Assembly (NCBI RefSeq): GCF_026914185.1
Contig: NC_070559.1
Location: 992,001 to 1,056,000 of the forward strand
Reading direction: 5' to 3'
From: Puccinia triticina
Taxonomy: Eukaryota > Basidiomycota > Pucciniomycetes > Pucciniales > Pucciniaceae
DNA: 64,000 bases
The notes beneath the pieces are model-generated. The model was given only the letters and a program-made list of their open reading frames with translations. It was not told the DNA's origin and searched no databases. Positions within the stretch are counted from its first letter, which is position 1. Each line of letters begins with the position of its first letter. Positions 11,533-22,011 of this stretch are shown here, piece by piece. The position numbers were made by a program, and so were the translations under genes.

Positions 11533-11914
11533 AACAAAGGGTAGTTACAGTAACCCATAGATAACGGTAATGTAACCAAATTTATGTTGTTATCTATGTT
11601 TTACGTGTAACGGTGGTGCAATTACGTTATTGTACCACAGTACGGCTGTTTTTTTATGTTTGTCATGTTATTGGGGCACACAGGGCCCCTGATAACAAGC
11701 AAGTATTGAGGCTAAAACAGCCTTAAATGTTATGTTATTGCATTATCCAGGGGATGCAGCAACCACAGGCCCCCTCTTTGAGACCCGTTATGTTACGTGC
11801 GGGGCTTGAAATGACCCCATTATTAGTAAAGTAACGGGAAGCCCCGGGTAACAAGGGTAGTCAAATTACCCCAATTGTGTGGATAACGCAAGATAACATA
11901 ACTACCCTTTGCTG
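11533..11914. mobile_element. hAT-like MITE (AACAAAGGG family), copy 2
   Basis: A 382-bp relative of the 5438-5825 element with AACAAAGGGTAGTTAC ends. A perfect 8-bp direct repeat GTTGGGCC flanks it (11525-11532, 11915-11922). Diverged inside by many C-to-T and G-to-A changes at former CG positions. Confidence 0.85.
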
Positions 11915-14810
11915 GTTGGGCCCAGGACAAACTGATGACCTCCTCTGTGAATTCTGGAAGTTGAGATGGTTGGAAGATTGGGGTAGAGCCAGTGAATGGA
12001 TATTGGACTGATAGTAGGTAGCTAGCTAGAGCTGGCATGATGTCACTTGTTATCAACTGATTTTTTTTCTTGGTCTGCTTTCTACAAATGTTGAATATCA
12101 ATTTTTACAATTATTATCTGTCCTCTCAACTTTGTAGCAATGGGATGTGATTATTTTCAGAGGCGTTTTGTGAGCCTTTGTGTCTAAAGTGAAAACAGGA
12201 CACAAGAAAAAGGATGGGCTCTGTTTGAATTTCTTGGATAAAGAAATAAGAAACAGAAGAAGAGAAAGGAATAATGATCAGGCCAAGATCAACACTTCAA
12301 GTCTTTGATTTATGATCTGGGCTATTCTCAACCTGGAAAAGTTGGATGCCAGCTGTTCAAGGCCAAAGAGTGCAACAGCCTCCAGTGAGGCTCCACTCAC
12401 ACCAAGGGAATGGTGGTGGGAATCAGAAATAGTGTAAATATTCTTAGAGATGGCACTTTTGCACCCGGGTACCCGCCAGCCATTTTGGCCAGATCCTGAC
12501 ATCCGGATCCGCATCCGCACTTGTTGGCAGGTACCTGGCGGCCTGGGCGGGTAACCGCGCGGATATCTGTGGCTACCCGCCACCAAAAACGCTTCTCACA
12601 GACAAGATCATGTTTTCATTTCATCATATCATATGTTTTCTTTTCTTTGGTGACAGTAGAGGGGGAGAATATCAATCCACTGTCACCACATTGACTTCGG
12701 TGGCACCACGTGCCTTCATCCGGCCCTTAGACTTATCCTTCATCTTTTCCATATGTTTGTGGAAAGCCAGAGGTTCAATCTTGTCGTTCTTTGAGTAGAA
12801 GGACAACACCATCCCTCTCCCTACCAATTTTGCATTGAGTTTGTGTCTCTTGGCCAAGACTACGTCTCGGCCAAAGCTGAAAGTATGTTTGACATCAACA
12901 GTTGTTGCTATACATAATTAATGAAACAATTGATTAGTTTTGTGTTTTGATACCTGTGCAGAAAAAATAAATCTTACCGGGGCAGCACATGACATCAAGT
13001 GCCATCTGTAAGAGTCCATGGTGGTTATTTCCGCTACGTTTTTGTTCAGCGCACCACTCGAGCCCATTGATTGGTTTGCTGTCTTCCAAATAAAGGCCGC
13101 CAGATAGCCATATGTCCACAGGATCTGATAGCGCTTTGGAAGATCTTGCGACAGCAGCAGCACCAAGCCTGGCCAGAACACCATTTTGTGGCTGGCAGAA
13201 CCTTCAGTCAGTTGAATTTCTCGGTGTGAGAGATTACAAGATTTTGTTTACCTTTATCGGTCCTTTCCTGGGTGGTTTTGGGGCGGTAATTGTGTTTGAA
13301 GGCTTATACCATGTATTGTACATCTTGCAAGTGAGATCTATCGCCTCACTAATCCATGACTTAGGCCATTTGGCCAGCTTAAAGTATTCATCCTTGAACG
13401 ACGGATGGAGAACTGAATGGTCAAAAGATATTATGTTAGTTACAAAACATGTTAGAAAAAAGCCAATTAGACTTTAAGAAAAGGCCTACCCATTGCTATT
13501 CTGTAGATTGGTGCGCAGTCAGTGAGCGAATAGTACTTATTGGTAATTTGAAGCCCAAAGCAACATGCATTTCTTAATGCGGCAGGATATTTTCCATCTT
13601 TGTTTGCAATCACGGCCGAGAGGGTCGCCGTGATTTGATCAATCATGACTACCACTTCAGCTACCCGGGCCAATGCTTTCATCAATAGTTGAAGGGTCAT
13701 TTTGTAGAATGGTTTTAGAATCTGCACCAGGTCTGCGGCCAAGTCAAGGTCCTCCTGGTTCACGTGCAGGTTGCGGGGTGTGCCAAACTGTTTATCACGC
13801 TGCCAAGTAACACTAGCATGACAAAGAAGTCAGTCTGGTTCACCGCCGAAGTTATTTTTATGATTTTGAATAGACTTACATGGTGTTCTCACATTGGAAA
13901 ATGCTCAAAAGCTGCAAGTATGTGGAGTTCCACCGAGTCGGGACGTCACGCTCAACATTATGAGGCTTCTGGCATTGAGTTTCACGACAAAGCTGAATAA
14001 ATCTGGATTTTGAATTTGGTGACTTCTTCAATTTCGTTGCAATGGCGCGAAACTGATGAAAAGTAGAACAAAACAAATTCATTATCCAAAAAATTAAAGG
14101 AAGAAAAAAGTAATCAACTAACCTTTGCAAGAGATCGACAACATGACTCTGACGTATAAACATCATCATCCTTTTCATCTTCAACATATTTGAGATCAGC
14201 CAGCGTAAGCTCGTCGTCCTCTGCTAATTCGCCATTGGAGCGCTCAGAAATATCGGCGGGAAGCTCCTCCTTGTCATCAGTGGAGCTACTATTGTCTTCC
14301 TCTTCATGAAACCTGAAAATGCAATCACACATGTAACAATCAGCGGGTAGAAATCAAAGACAAAATTAAATGATGTCAGAATAATTAAGCTTGCCTTTCA
14401 ATGAGATTTTGTGGTTCCTCCTCATCATCAGATTCCTCATACTCACCAGCTCTAGGGGAGCTTTTTTTGTTACGCGCAAAGGGTCGGAGTATTGCCTTTA
14501 CAATAAGGTTGAGGATATGTGCAAAGCACCTTATCCACTGCGGCAAAAGTTTTTCTAACTCAACAATCATTGTCCCATTGTTTGCCGCGTTGTTGGAAAC
14601 AATACCACAAATCTAATGAGTGTAATCAGCAGGTTAGATCAGATTCTCAGACAATACAATGTACAAAATCAAAAGAAATGTTATCATACCCGATTTTTCA
14701 ATCTAAACTTCTCAACAATGAATTCAACCATGCACGCTAAGTATTCACCTGTATGCCTTTCCTTAAGCTGGACAAAGTCCAGGGGCATTGCATCCAATTC
14801 AATCCTGCCG

Positions 14811-15027
14811 GCTGTTGAGTTGTCTGTTAGTCTGCTACCATGATGTATCACCACAGTATGGAGGGCTGTCGGATTGACCCATGAGCACTACCAACCAACC
14901 ACCCAGCTGGCAGCCACAAGCGTCTGTAGCCTAGTTGGTAAAGGCAGCACTCTAGTATGTGTCTCAGCTTAGCTGAGGTCGTGAGTTCGACTCTCACCAG
15001 ACACATCTTCATTTTACAGTCTCTACA
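14811..15027 (+). mobile_element. Solo LTR of the TRIM family, inside the hAT transposase
   Basis: 217 bp beginning TGTTGAGTTG and ending CTCTACA (TG...CA), flanked by the perfect 5-bp duplication CCGGC (14806-14810, 15028-15032). The same sequence forms the two LTRs of the TRIM at 51485-59816. It contains an 85-nt tRNA-like fold in sense orientation (14920-15004). Confidence 0.88.
14920..15004 (+). ncRNA. Class-II tRNA-like sequence within TRIM LTR, copy 1
   Basis: 85 nt. Acceptor GCGTCTG / CAGACAC pairs at 6 of 7. The D arm is GCC...GGC, with an A box TAGCCTAGTTGG. The anticodon stem is weak (4 bp) with an 8-nt loop TCTAGTAT, so the anticodon is uncertain. The variable arm is long and perfect, CTCAGC-TTA-GCTGAG, as in tRNA-Leu or tRNA-Ser. 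The T arm is perfect, GTGAG-TTCGACT-CTCAC, and serves as B box. No encoded CCA. It could be a Pol III promoter or a tRNA mimic rather than a decoding tRNA. Confidence 0.7.
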
Positions 15028-15964
15028 CCGGCCCCATCATCCAAAAGTTGGTAGATAACCACCCCCATTATGTCGAATCCGTTTGGTGTCTGCCAGGCAT
15101 CAACACCCAAGTAAAGTGCCCCCTCGTGGACCTGAATATAAAAAGCAATAGGTTTAAGGTGCAGTCAGCTGGGTCGTTATCTGAATTTTAAATAAAGAAA
15201 TCAAACAATCCACGACTTACACTCAATTCGTGACAAATTTTCTCCTGAACACACAAATAAAGCTGCTGAATCACCTTTGAAACCATCCTTTGGTTAGGAA
15301 GATGCTTTAAGATTGTTGGATGGAGAATTTTCTTGAGGCTGCTTTCTTCCAAAGCCGAAAAGGGCTTCGCTCCCTCCGCACACCAAATCACACACTGCTT
15401 CAAGACCTAGAGTGAGAAGACTCGTCAATTGGGAGAAAATTGAGATAAATAAATAAATATTGAGCCTTACCTCCCGCTGTTCAATTTCACCCATTCCAGA
15501 TATACCAACTGAGGTGAGTGTTTTGTTACTTGGTGGTTTTTGTTGCTTCCTCAGGCAGCCGCCTGCGTGCATGAGAAGATTACTGCACAAAGAGTCATAG
15601 GCTGGTTGATTGATATTTTTTGAACATCTATCAAGATTTGAAATGCTTCAGCTATTGTTTCCTTGCTTCTTATAAATAGTAGGGAAAGTCAGACTCACAT
15701 CTTACACTTCCATGCAATCATGCAGCGGTTAAATTTATCTTGCTGATCAGACAATCTGGGTGGCTTGTAAGAGGCATAACCTGAACTGATTTGATTACGC
15801 GCGAGTTTCTTTGTGTGTTCTACATTTGCAATTTATTCAGTTTTTTGAGCCAACTGAATAATCAAGAAAGAAAGCAGAGTATATTACCTAGACGCTGATC
15901 ATCAGTTAGTTCAGCTCCCACCTGTGTCGAATTAGGGGTTCCTGAGTCAATGTTGTCCTGTTCA

Positions 15965-16444
15965 CAACGTTGTAACAGCTGTGTTGCTTTTAGCGCAGCA
16001 AAGCGGTTAGCGCAGCGGTTTTTTTTTTGCCGCTGCGCGCAGCGGCCAGACCACTGTGCTTACCGCTTTTTGTTTTCCTGGGAAAAAAAAGATAATTTTA
16101 GCGCGCTAAAAAAAGCGGTCACATAGCGCTGAACCGCTGCGCTTCAGAGGTAGCACAGCAGTTTGAAAAAGAGGAAAGAAAATGGTTTAAATCATGTCAA
16201 AAGAGGTTTAACATGCAATTAAATTCCGCTATCCGCTAATTTAGCGGATAGCGCAGCGGATTTCCGCTTCCGCTGCGCTAACGCTAATTGCCCTGGGTGG
16301 GTAGCGGTCAACCGCTGCGCGTAGCGAGTAGCGCAGCGGTTTTTTCAACAGCTTCCGCTACATGCCTCTGGGATGTAGCGGTGTGGCCGCTGCGCTGCGC
16401 TAAATGAAAGCTTTTTTTAGCGCAGTGCAGCGTTTACAACGTTG
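15965..16444. mobile_element. hAT-like MITE (AACGTTGTAA family) in transposase exon 1
   Basis: A 480-bp foldback element with ends CAACGTTGTAA and TTACAACGTTG, flanked by CTGTTCA (15958-15964, 16445-16451). The inside is made of many GCGCAGCGG/CCGCTGCGC repeats in both orientations. Removing it with one duplication copy restores the hAT transposase frame (NSNDEQ then DNIDSG). Confidence 0.85.
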
Positions 16445-17144
16445 CTGTTCATCGTTTGAATTGGGAGGGGGGGCTTGGTGTTTGTCATCTGTTGCAGGCC
16501 GACTTCGGAGCCTCTTACGTGGTCGGGCCATAGCGTTGTATTTAGAGGATATGATGGGGGCAGCACGCAGATTGACGGCGGAGGGAAACCTGGGTCAGAG
16601 ATGCTGTATTGCGCGCAGCAAGTTGGAGATCATGTGTTGCGCAACTGTGGTGTAGAAAGACCCACATATGTGGGCGGGTGTGGGCGGGTGCACCTGCAAA
16701 TAACCCGGGTACCCGCTCAAATTCTGTTGGAATCTCAGACATCCGCACTCGCATCCGCATCTGTTGGCAGGTACCCACCAACGGATAGCGGGTACCCGCG
16801 GCGGGTGCAAAGTTGCCATCTCTAACTATTCTGCTCTGGTTTTTAGACTATGTCTAGGTTTGACAAAAGATAACCTGATGATCTTTGAGGAGGTAAAAAG
16901 AGGAGAGAAACAAAGAGAGAGAGGTCAAGAGAAATAGTGTTCACCCTGAGATAAACAAGGTCAGTGAAAGAGGCTACTTACTGTCAATATCCTGTGGTGA
17001 TACTAGGAGTGAAGTGGCCTCTGTAAAAGTGATCCTGGGGTGTCTCTGGTGGTGGTTCTGGTTGTTTGAAGTCTGTGGATCCTCCTGCTGCATGGGGAAT
17101 CCTGACTTCAAAAAATTTCACAGTTTACTTATGTACATATGTAC

Positions 17145-18022
17145 ACCACCGCTTGAATTCGAGCTTGGGTTGACGTGGGCCCAACGGCGTGGTTGGCAAA
17201 AGGTTGGCCCAGGTGGGTGCCAACCTGCCCGCCCAGACTTTGACCGCGGGATCAGATTGTGTCAAAGATTGGTTGGGCCCCCCTTGACCCAACCCATCCA
17301 GCACCGCGGGCGGTCGGATGGGTCGGCCGTGTCTAACCCAGCCAACCCATGCCAGCTCTGATCAGCGTGCCCACGGGGGAAGCTGGTTGGGCATGACAAG
17401 AGCCCAACCAGCTTTACTCAGCGGGTGGGCCAACGCAATCATGGCTGGCGCTGAGCAGCACGCCAACGTTGTACTCTGGTTGATCCCGCGTTAGGCCAAC
17501 CAAGAAATGATTTTTTTTTTTTAAAAAAAAAAAAAAAATTGTGAGCCTCTTTCCATGTTTGGAAAAAGGCTACATAAGTGAGAAATTACAAAAAAAAAAA
17601 AAAAGAGTCTTGTCCAAATCCACAGACTTTGTCTGGCAAAATTTGAAGAAATGGGGTCCATATGATACAATAAACCGCCTGGTAGTATAGAAATGTGTAA
17701 TGCCTTAGTCGGCAAGGCTGGTGCTTTTCCTAAGCAAGTGGATTTTGTCGGTCCTCGAAATGCAGATTGCTGGGTTCGATCCCGGTAGCAAGCCATATTT
17801 TTGCTACCCCCTCACCGGACCCCAACCGCGGCGCCCACGGCGGGCCAACTTAAGGAATTCGCCGACCGCGGGCCCCGCACGTGGGAATCACGTGGGAGGT
17901 CGTGCCGACCGCGGGTGGCAATCACTCCCGCTCCGGGTGACACCAAAACTTCAGGGTGGGGTCGCGGGGGTTGTCTCCACATTGCGTCCGACGTCAAACC
18001 ACGGTTGGGGGCGCTCCGTGGT
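17145..18022. mobile_element. GC-rich element inserted in the old LTR
   Basis: Inverted ends ACCACCGCTTG and ACCACGGAGCG are next to GTAC on both sides (17141-17144, 18023-18026). Because GTAC is its own complement, it may be either duplication or TIR. The inside holds GGTTGGCC/GGCCAACC repeats, T and A homopolymers (17510-17540 and 17590-17606), and a B-box-bearing tRNA-like piece near 17700-17795. No transposase seen. Confidence 0.55.
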
Positions 18023-18273
18023 GTACAAGTGGCTGGCAAGCTTGGTAGCCCTTACATGTCACTGCTGCACATGTGCACCACAACTCAAGAACTCTAAGGA
18101 GCAGAGTTATAGAAAAGTGGTAAGTTGTAACTAGGGTTAAAATTGCATGAGGAAGCAGAACCTGAAGTCAAAACAAGGTTAAAGCTTAAGATAAAAAAGA
18201 TATAAGGTAATTTAGATGTAAGAAAGTAGAAAAAGGCAGACTTTAGGTCAGCTGTGCTGCTCTAAGGCTGGCA

Positions 18274-18571
18274 GTTTTGCCTTCCCTCCCACTGCCAGTA
18301 GGAAAGCCAAAAAGAAAAAAGAATCAATGGCCTTTTTGTTACACATCCCTGCAATCTAAAAATATCAGAATAGCAACTCATATGATAATGTTATCTACTC
18401 TGAGCCTTTTTGGAAATGGGGTTTAATTGGATTATGAGATGTCAAGGGTTGTGTTTTTTCCCCTTTCTACCTACCAACAAAATAAAAATAGTAAATACCT
18501 TTTTGGTTGGAGCATGAAGCCTAAAAATTTCAGGGTATTAGGTCTGACAAGATTTTTTCTGCGACCTGAAA
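18274..18571. other. Spacer, no gene seen
   Basis: AT-rich sequence between the old LTR and the glucanase relic. No recognisable coding or structural signal. Confidence 0.5.
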
Positions 18572-18639
18572 TTGTTAGCAATGGAGTTTGATTGGCTTAC
18601 AAGATATCAAGGTTTGTGTGTTTTTGCTCTCCTTCAATT

Positions 18640-18885
18640 GGATACACCGTTGCCTGTGCCGTTGTCGACGAATGGACCCTCCGCCGCACCCGGCGAGAAA
18701 CTCGCGTCGACCTTAGACTCGGAGGACCATTATCAAACATTTATCACTGAAGAAGATTCCATGCGAATAGCTGCTGCCGGTCACAATTGGGTCCGACTTC
18801 TTGTAGGCTGGTGGATGATCAAAACTTGGGACGGGGAACTCTTTCTGGAAGTTGTTTCTTCAAGTATTTCGTAGTAAGTCGCCCT
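18640..18885 (+). pseudogene. Exo-beta-1,3-glucanase (GH5) fragment
   Basis: The translated stretch has GEKLASTLDSEDHYQTFITE, EDSMRIAAAGHNWVRLLVG and WWMIKTWDGE, which follow the conserved N-terminal part of fungal GH5 exo-1,3-beta-glucanases (cell-wall enzymes, Exg1-like). Only about 75 residues remain. The usual continuation after the GE motif (S-W-x-Y-F) appears only after a frame change (FFKYF in the next frame) and then stops. The catalytic glutamates are absent. I call a relic. It could instead be one exon of a broken gene, but no further exons were found within 1 kb. Confidence 0.7.
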
Positions 18886-19121
18886 CTTGAGTCGTGCAGA
18901 GTATGACAGTCGACGAACCATGCTCTCGGTCGGCAACTCTCTTCATGGAGCCCGGTGCAGTACATAGAAAAAAAAAGAAAAACCAGCTCCAGTTTCAAGT
19001 AGAGTTTTTACACATCACTCGAAGTGATGTTGTGAAGCCATGTCTTTAATTGCTTGAAAACCCCACAGGATATCAAAGAGTCTTTTTGACATGCGAGAAA
19101 AAAAGTATAGAGAACCGCTTT

Positions 19122-20235
19122 TTAACCTAATTTGATATGTCCAGATTCGAGAAAGGGTTTGATGGATCGATATTTGATGAAATGCACAGATCCTTTTTCC
19201 AACATGAGTGGTTCTGCGCTACATGGTTTTCAAGCAGAGGAAAACTAGTATCAGTATGGATATGCATTGAGTTTTATGGTATTGGACAGGCAGGCTCACT
19301 GTGGTAGGTAGACTGGACCACAAGATGAGCGAACAATAATAAATACGCCTTGATCCAAGTCGGGTCTTATGACTAGCGTTCAAACCAAATCGAGCAAATT
19401 TAAGAATCATTCCCAAAATCAACCAACCCACAAAATAGAATGACTGGAGAGTGATTTATACGTACTCATATGATCTTCATCCAGTTTTCGATATTTGATG
19501 GGAAGTTGATCAAGGACTGAGTCGTACAGCAGATTGTGTACTAGTGTCTGTTCCCTGGAGAAACGGGACAATCCTTGTTTTAGTTGCGCGTGGTAACGTA
19601 AGGGGTTGATTGGTAAGAAGCGAAGATATGACAGACCTTGAGCAGTATTCTAAATCAACCTTACTCAATCTTGACCTTGTTTCGGGATCCATCAAGCAAT
19701 GATCGAAGAACTTATCCAGCTAAACAATTTTCATCATCACCGTCATCATCAACATTCGACACAAGCCTATTTTTGTCATGAGAGATGTCTTCTTCGGGTA
19801 AGTTCGGTTGGTATTCTTGACTTACTTTATGCATTCTACATCTTGCGTAAGCTCTACAAATGTATCTCATATGCTCTATCTCCGTCTCGATCAGCATCAA
19901 TCTGAAGTGGTCGTCACTGGTCAAGTCTTCGGGATTATTTGAGAGGACATCTAAAGCAAGAGACTGTGGAGATGAATGGCACAAAAAATCAGCCCACCCC
20001 GATTATCTCGTCATGTGATGATCGGAACAGGACTTGATGGAACCCAAACCTGCTGTTGAATCAATGATAACGCCTTTTCCAACAGATCCTCCTGAGGGGC
20101 CAAGACTTCCGGCGCAAATCGTTCGTTAATCCAATGTCTAATCAATTCTTCTGACAACGATTCTTTGGGTATGTCTTCCGGGGTTCTATACTCTCCTTGA
20201 TGAGTGCTGGGCCCATGTTCTGATTCCGCGTTCAT
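19122..20235 (-). CDS. SLD5: GINS complex subunit Sld5, complete gene
   Basis: Sld5 is one of four GINS subunits of the CMG replicative helicase in the nucleus. Exons (minus): 20235-20050, 19963-19826, 19719-19637, 19554-19466, 19372-19300 and 19218-19122. They total 666 nt in perfect phase (221 residues), close to the usual family size. The N-terminal half has ELIRHWINERFAPEVLAPQE (about residues 29-48) and LIETEIEHMRYICRAYARCR (about 85-104), the two helical signatures of the Sld5 A domain. The C-terminal beta domain has IRPDLDQGVFIIVRS and ends EKGSVHFIKYRSIKPFLESG. The first Met of MNAESEHGPST is chosen because it directly precedes conserved sequence. The last splice acceptor (19219/19218) was picked to keep phase. 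Confidence 0.93.
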
Positions 20236-20334
20236 TGTTGGCTTTGACTCGGTTTCTCTCGTGCTCGCGTGGATAAATGCAGTTGTGTAGAAATAGAGCA
20301 ACCCCACGGGGTCGCTGGTTCACCCTGCTACATA

Positions 20335-20835
20335 AGGAGGTTCACTTGAGGCAGTCATCAAAACCATCACCTGCAGCTTCCACTGGAGGACTTCCCGTCA
20401 ATCTGGGAACTCATATTTTTCCAGATTTTGCGGGGAAATCTGGGCTTGATTGTCCCAAATCCTAGATCTGCCTAGATTTCCCTGCGAAATCTGGGAAAAT
20501 CTGGGTTTCCAGATTGGCGGGGAAGTCCTTCACGTATCCTGAGAAAGCTGCAAGGTTCTGCTGGGCAGCTCCCCTTTGGAAGCAATTCACCATGCATAAA
20601 CCTTACTGAAGGCTGCATGAGCAGATAAAATCAGCAGTGGATTTTTGCCAACTTGAACCCAGAGGGTTCACTTGAGGCAGATTTTGAAATCAGTCATCAA
20701 AACTATCACTTGCAGCTTTTACTTATCCTGAGAAAGCTACAAGTTCCTGGTGGGCAGATCCCCATTGGAAGAAATTTACCATGCATAAACTTTAATGAAA
20801 GGTGCATGAGCAGACAAAATCAGCAATGGAGGACA
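20335..20835 (+). repeat. Direct duplication, about 310 bp apart
   Basis: Blocks GGTTCACTTGAGGCAG, TATCCTGAGAAAGCTRCAAG and ACCATGCATAAAC occur in the same order at 20335-20640 and 20660-20835. The first copy carries the MITE at 20384-20532 in the middle; the second lacks it, giving an empty-site comparison. Confidence 0.7.
20384..20532. mobile_element. GGACTTCC foldback MITE, copy 1
   Basis: 149 bp. Inverted ends TGGAGGACTTCCCGTCAATC and the complement of CAGATTGGCGGGGAAGTCC. The inside is nearly self-complementary around AAATCTGGG/CCCAGATTT. The neighbouring duplicated host sequence lacks it, which shows it as an insertion. Confidence 0.75.
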
Positions 20836-20998
20836 CAGTTGGAAAAAACTACCTTCACTTGAAGAAATCTGTTATGGTGGTTTGCTGTGAGTTGCCACCC
20901 GTAGCTTGTTGAATGTTGTGTTTGCTGATGGTTGATGGTAACTTCATTGCTCCTTTGCTTCATTTTGCTTTGGACAACCATGAATCTTATTTGCCAAC

Positions 20999-21162
20999 TG
21001 GAGGACTTCCCGTCATTTTTGAATAAATCTGGAATTTCAGATTTCGCAGGGAAATCTGGAATTTGGGACTTTGGATTGCTTTGGGGATCTTTGGGGACCT
21101 AGATTCCCCTGCAAAATCTGGCGGCTCAGATCTGACTTTCCAGATTGACAGGAAGTCCTCCA
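20999..21162. mobile_element. GGACTTCC foldback MITE, copy 2
   Basis: 164-bp relative of 20384-20532 with the ends TGGAGGACTTCCCGTC and its inverse GACAGGAAGTCCTCCA. Confidence 0.75.
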
Positions 21163-22002
21163 ATGAGCAGAGCTGTCTCAATACATTTTTAAGTTTCCAT
21201 TTGATGAAGGATGAGCCCAAAACCACTGGCCACACCATTTGAATTTGTAGCTGAGAATAGTATTTGACTTGTCCCCCTGCTTACACACAGACTTGTGAAA
21301 GTATCCAAGAACATTTGTGTACAACGCCTCTTTCATTATCTTCTTCTCTCTTGGCTGAATTTCAATTAGACAGTTGGAATCCTGGTCATAATTGTATGTT
21401 TTTCCATCTGCCTTCCGCTTACAATACCCTCAGCCAAAAATCAAACTAATGTTAGTTTCAATTCATTTCCCTAGTATATTTGCACAGCTGTGGTTCTTTA
21501 ACGGTGTAAACTCAAAAGTGGTTGTGAAACCCTTTTTCTGAATGGAGAAGGGGGTGAAGGAGTTGCAAGCTATGACCTTCTATACTACCAGATTCAAGAC
21601 CCACAAAGGTAAGCTTGGCAAGTTTTAATAAGTGATAGCAGTGGTTAGCTCAAGATAATTTTGCTCATGAAACAGTATTGAAAAGGTTTTTATTTAATAT
21701 TTAAGGGTTTTTATATGTAAGTAAGGATTGAGTGTGTATTTTACTGATGGCAAGTGGCTCAAGTGGTAACTGATGAGTAATTAACTGACAGTGAGTAGTT
21801 GAATGAGTAGTCAAAATCAAATGGAATGTGATGGAGTGGAATGGAATGAGGAACAAAAAATGGGGGGGTAGAGAGCTCCTTATATAGACAAATGTGAGGG
21901 GTTTTGTCAGCCTTAGAGATACATTAAGTATCCAAAAGACTGCAATAACTCAGTAAATAATAATAATTATTGAATTATTATTGCAGAATCAGATTCCTCA
22001 TC
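21163..22002. other. Spacer, no gene seen
   Basis: No convincing gene. Contains a TATATA-like stretch (21889-21896) with no linked ORF. Confidence 0.5.
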
Positions 22003-22011
22003 ATAAATTAA

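Larger units (their letters stand above)
12672..16531 (-). pseudogene. hAT transposase gene, disrupted by two insertions
   Basis: Reading on the minus strand: a start at 16531 with a basic MARPRKRLRSRP segment; a BED-finger-like C..C..H region (WKCK, CSNLLMHAGG) near 15.7-15.55 kb; a catalytic core with GVDAWQTPNGFDIMG (about 15.1 kb), NNAANNGTMIVELE and CFAHILNLIVKAIL (about 14.5 kb), and RDVPTRWNSTYLQL (about 13.95 kb); and a hAT dimerisation end with MALDVMCCP, then TVDVKHTFSFGRDVV and RHKLNAKLVGRG in the last exon (12907-12672). These blocks are in the family order. The reading frame rejoins exactly when the MITE (TSD CTGTTCA) and the TRIM LTR (TSD CCGGC) are removed, so both are later insertions. 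Short introns separate the exons; not all borders were resolved. Confidence 0.88.
12445..16824 (-). mobile_element. hAT DNA transposon (autonomous type, now broken)
   Basis: A 4380-bp element with inverted ends TAGAGATGGCAMYTTTGCAC and GC-rich subterminal GGGTACCCG repeats. Flanks AATATTCT (12437-12444) and ACTATTCT (16825-16832) are an 8-bp duplication with one mismatch. It carries one multi-exon transposase gene on the minus strand. A MITE (15965-16444) sits in its first exon and a TRIM LTR (14811-15027) in a middle exon, so it cannot encode an intact protein now. Confidence 0.88.
12169..18273 (+). mobile_element. Old LTR of family L, fragmented by later insertions
   Basis: Pieces at 12169-12444, 16825-17144 and 18023-18273 align in order with the 1012-bp LTRs at 52109 and 57936. 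Shared landmarks are the start TGTGAGCC, the block TTACTTACTGTCAATATCCT, the block GCTGCATGGGGAATCCTGAC, and the end GCTCTAAGGCTGGCA. A hAT transposon (12445-16824) and a smaller element (17145-18022) interrupt it. The LTR is diverged and its flanks no longer show a clear 5-bp duplication. Following bases (TTCCCTCCCAC) resemble the polypurine tract next to the younger LTR, so this was probably part of a longer element. Confidence 0.7.

Noticed and set aside
17700..17795. tRNA gene with GGGTTCGATCCC T arm
   Set aside because: No matching 5' acceptor stem and an over-long variable region; only a B-box match remains.
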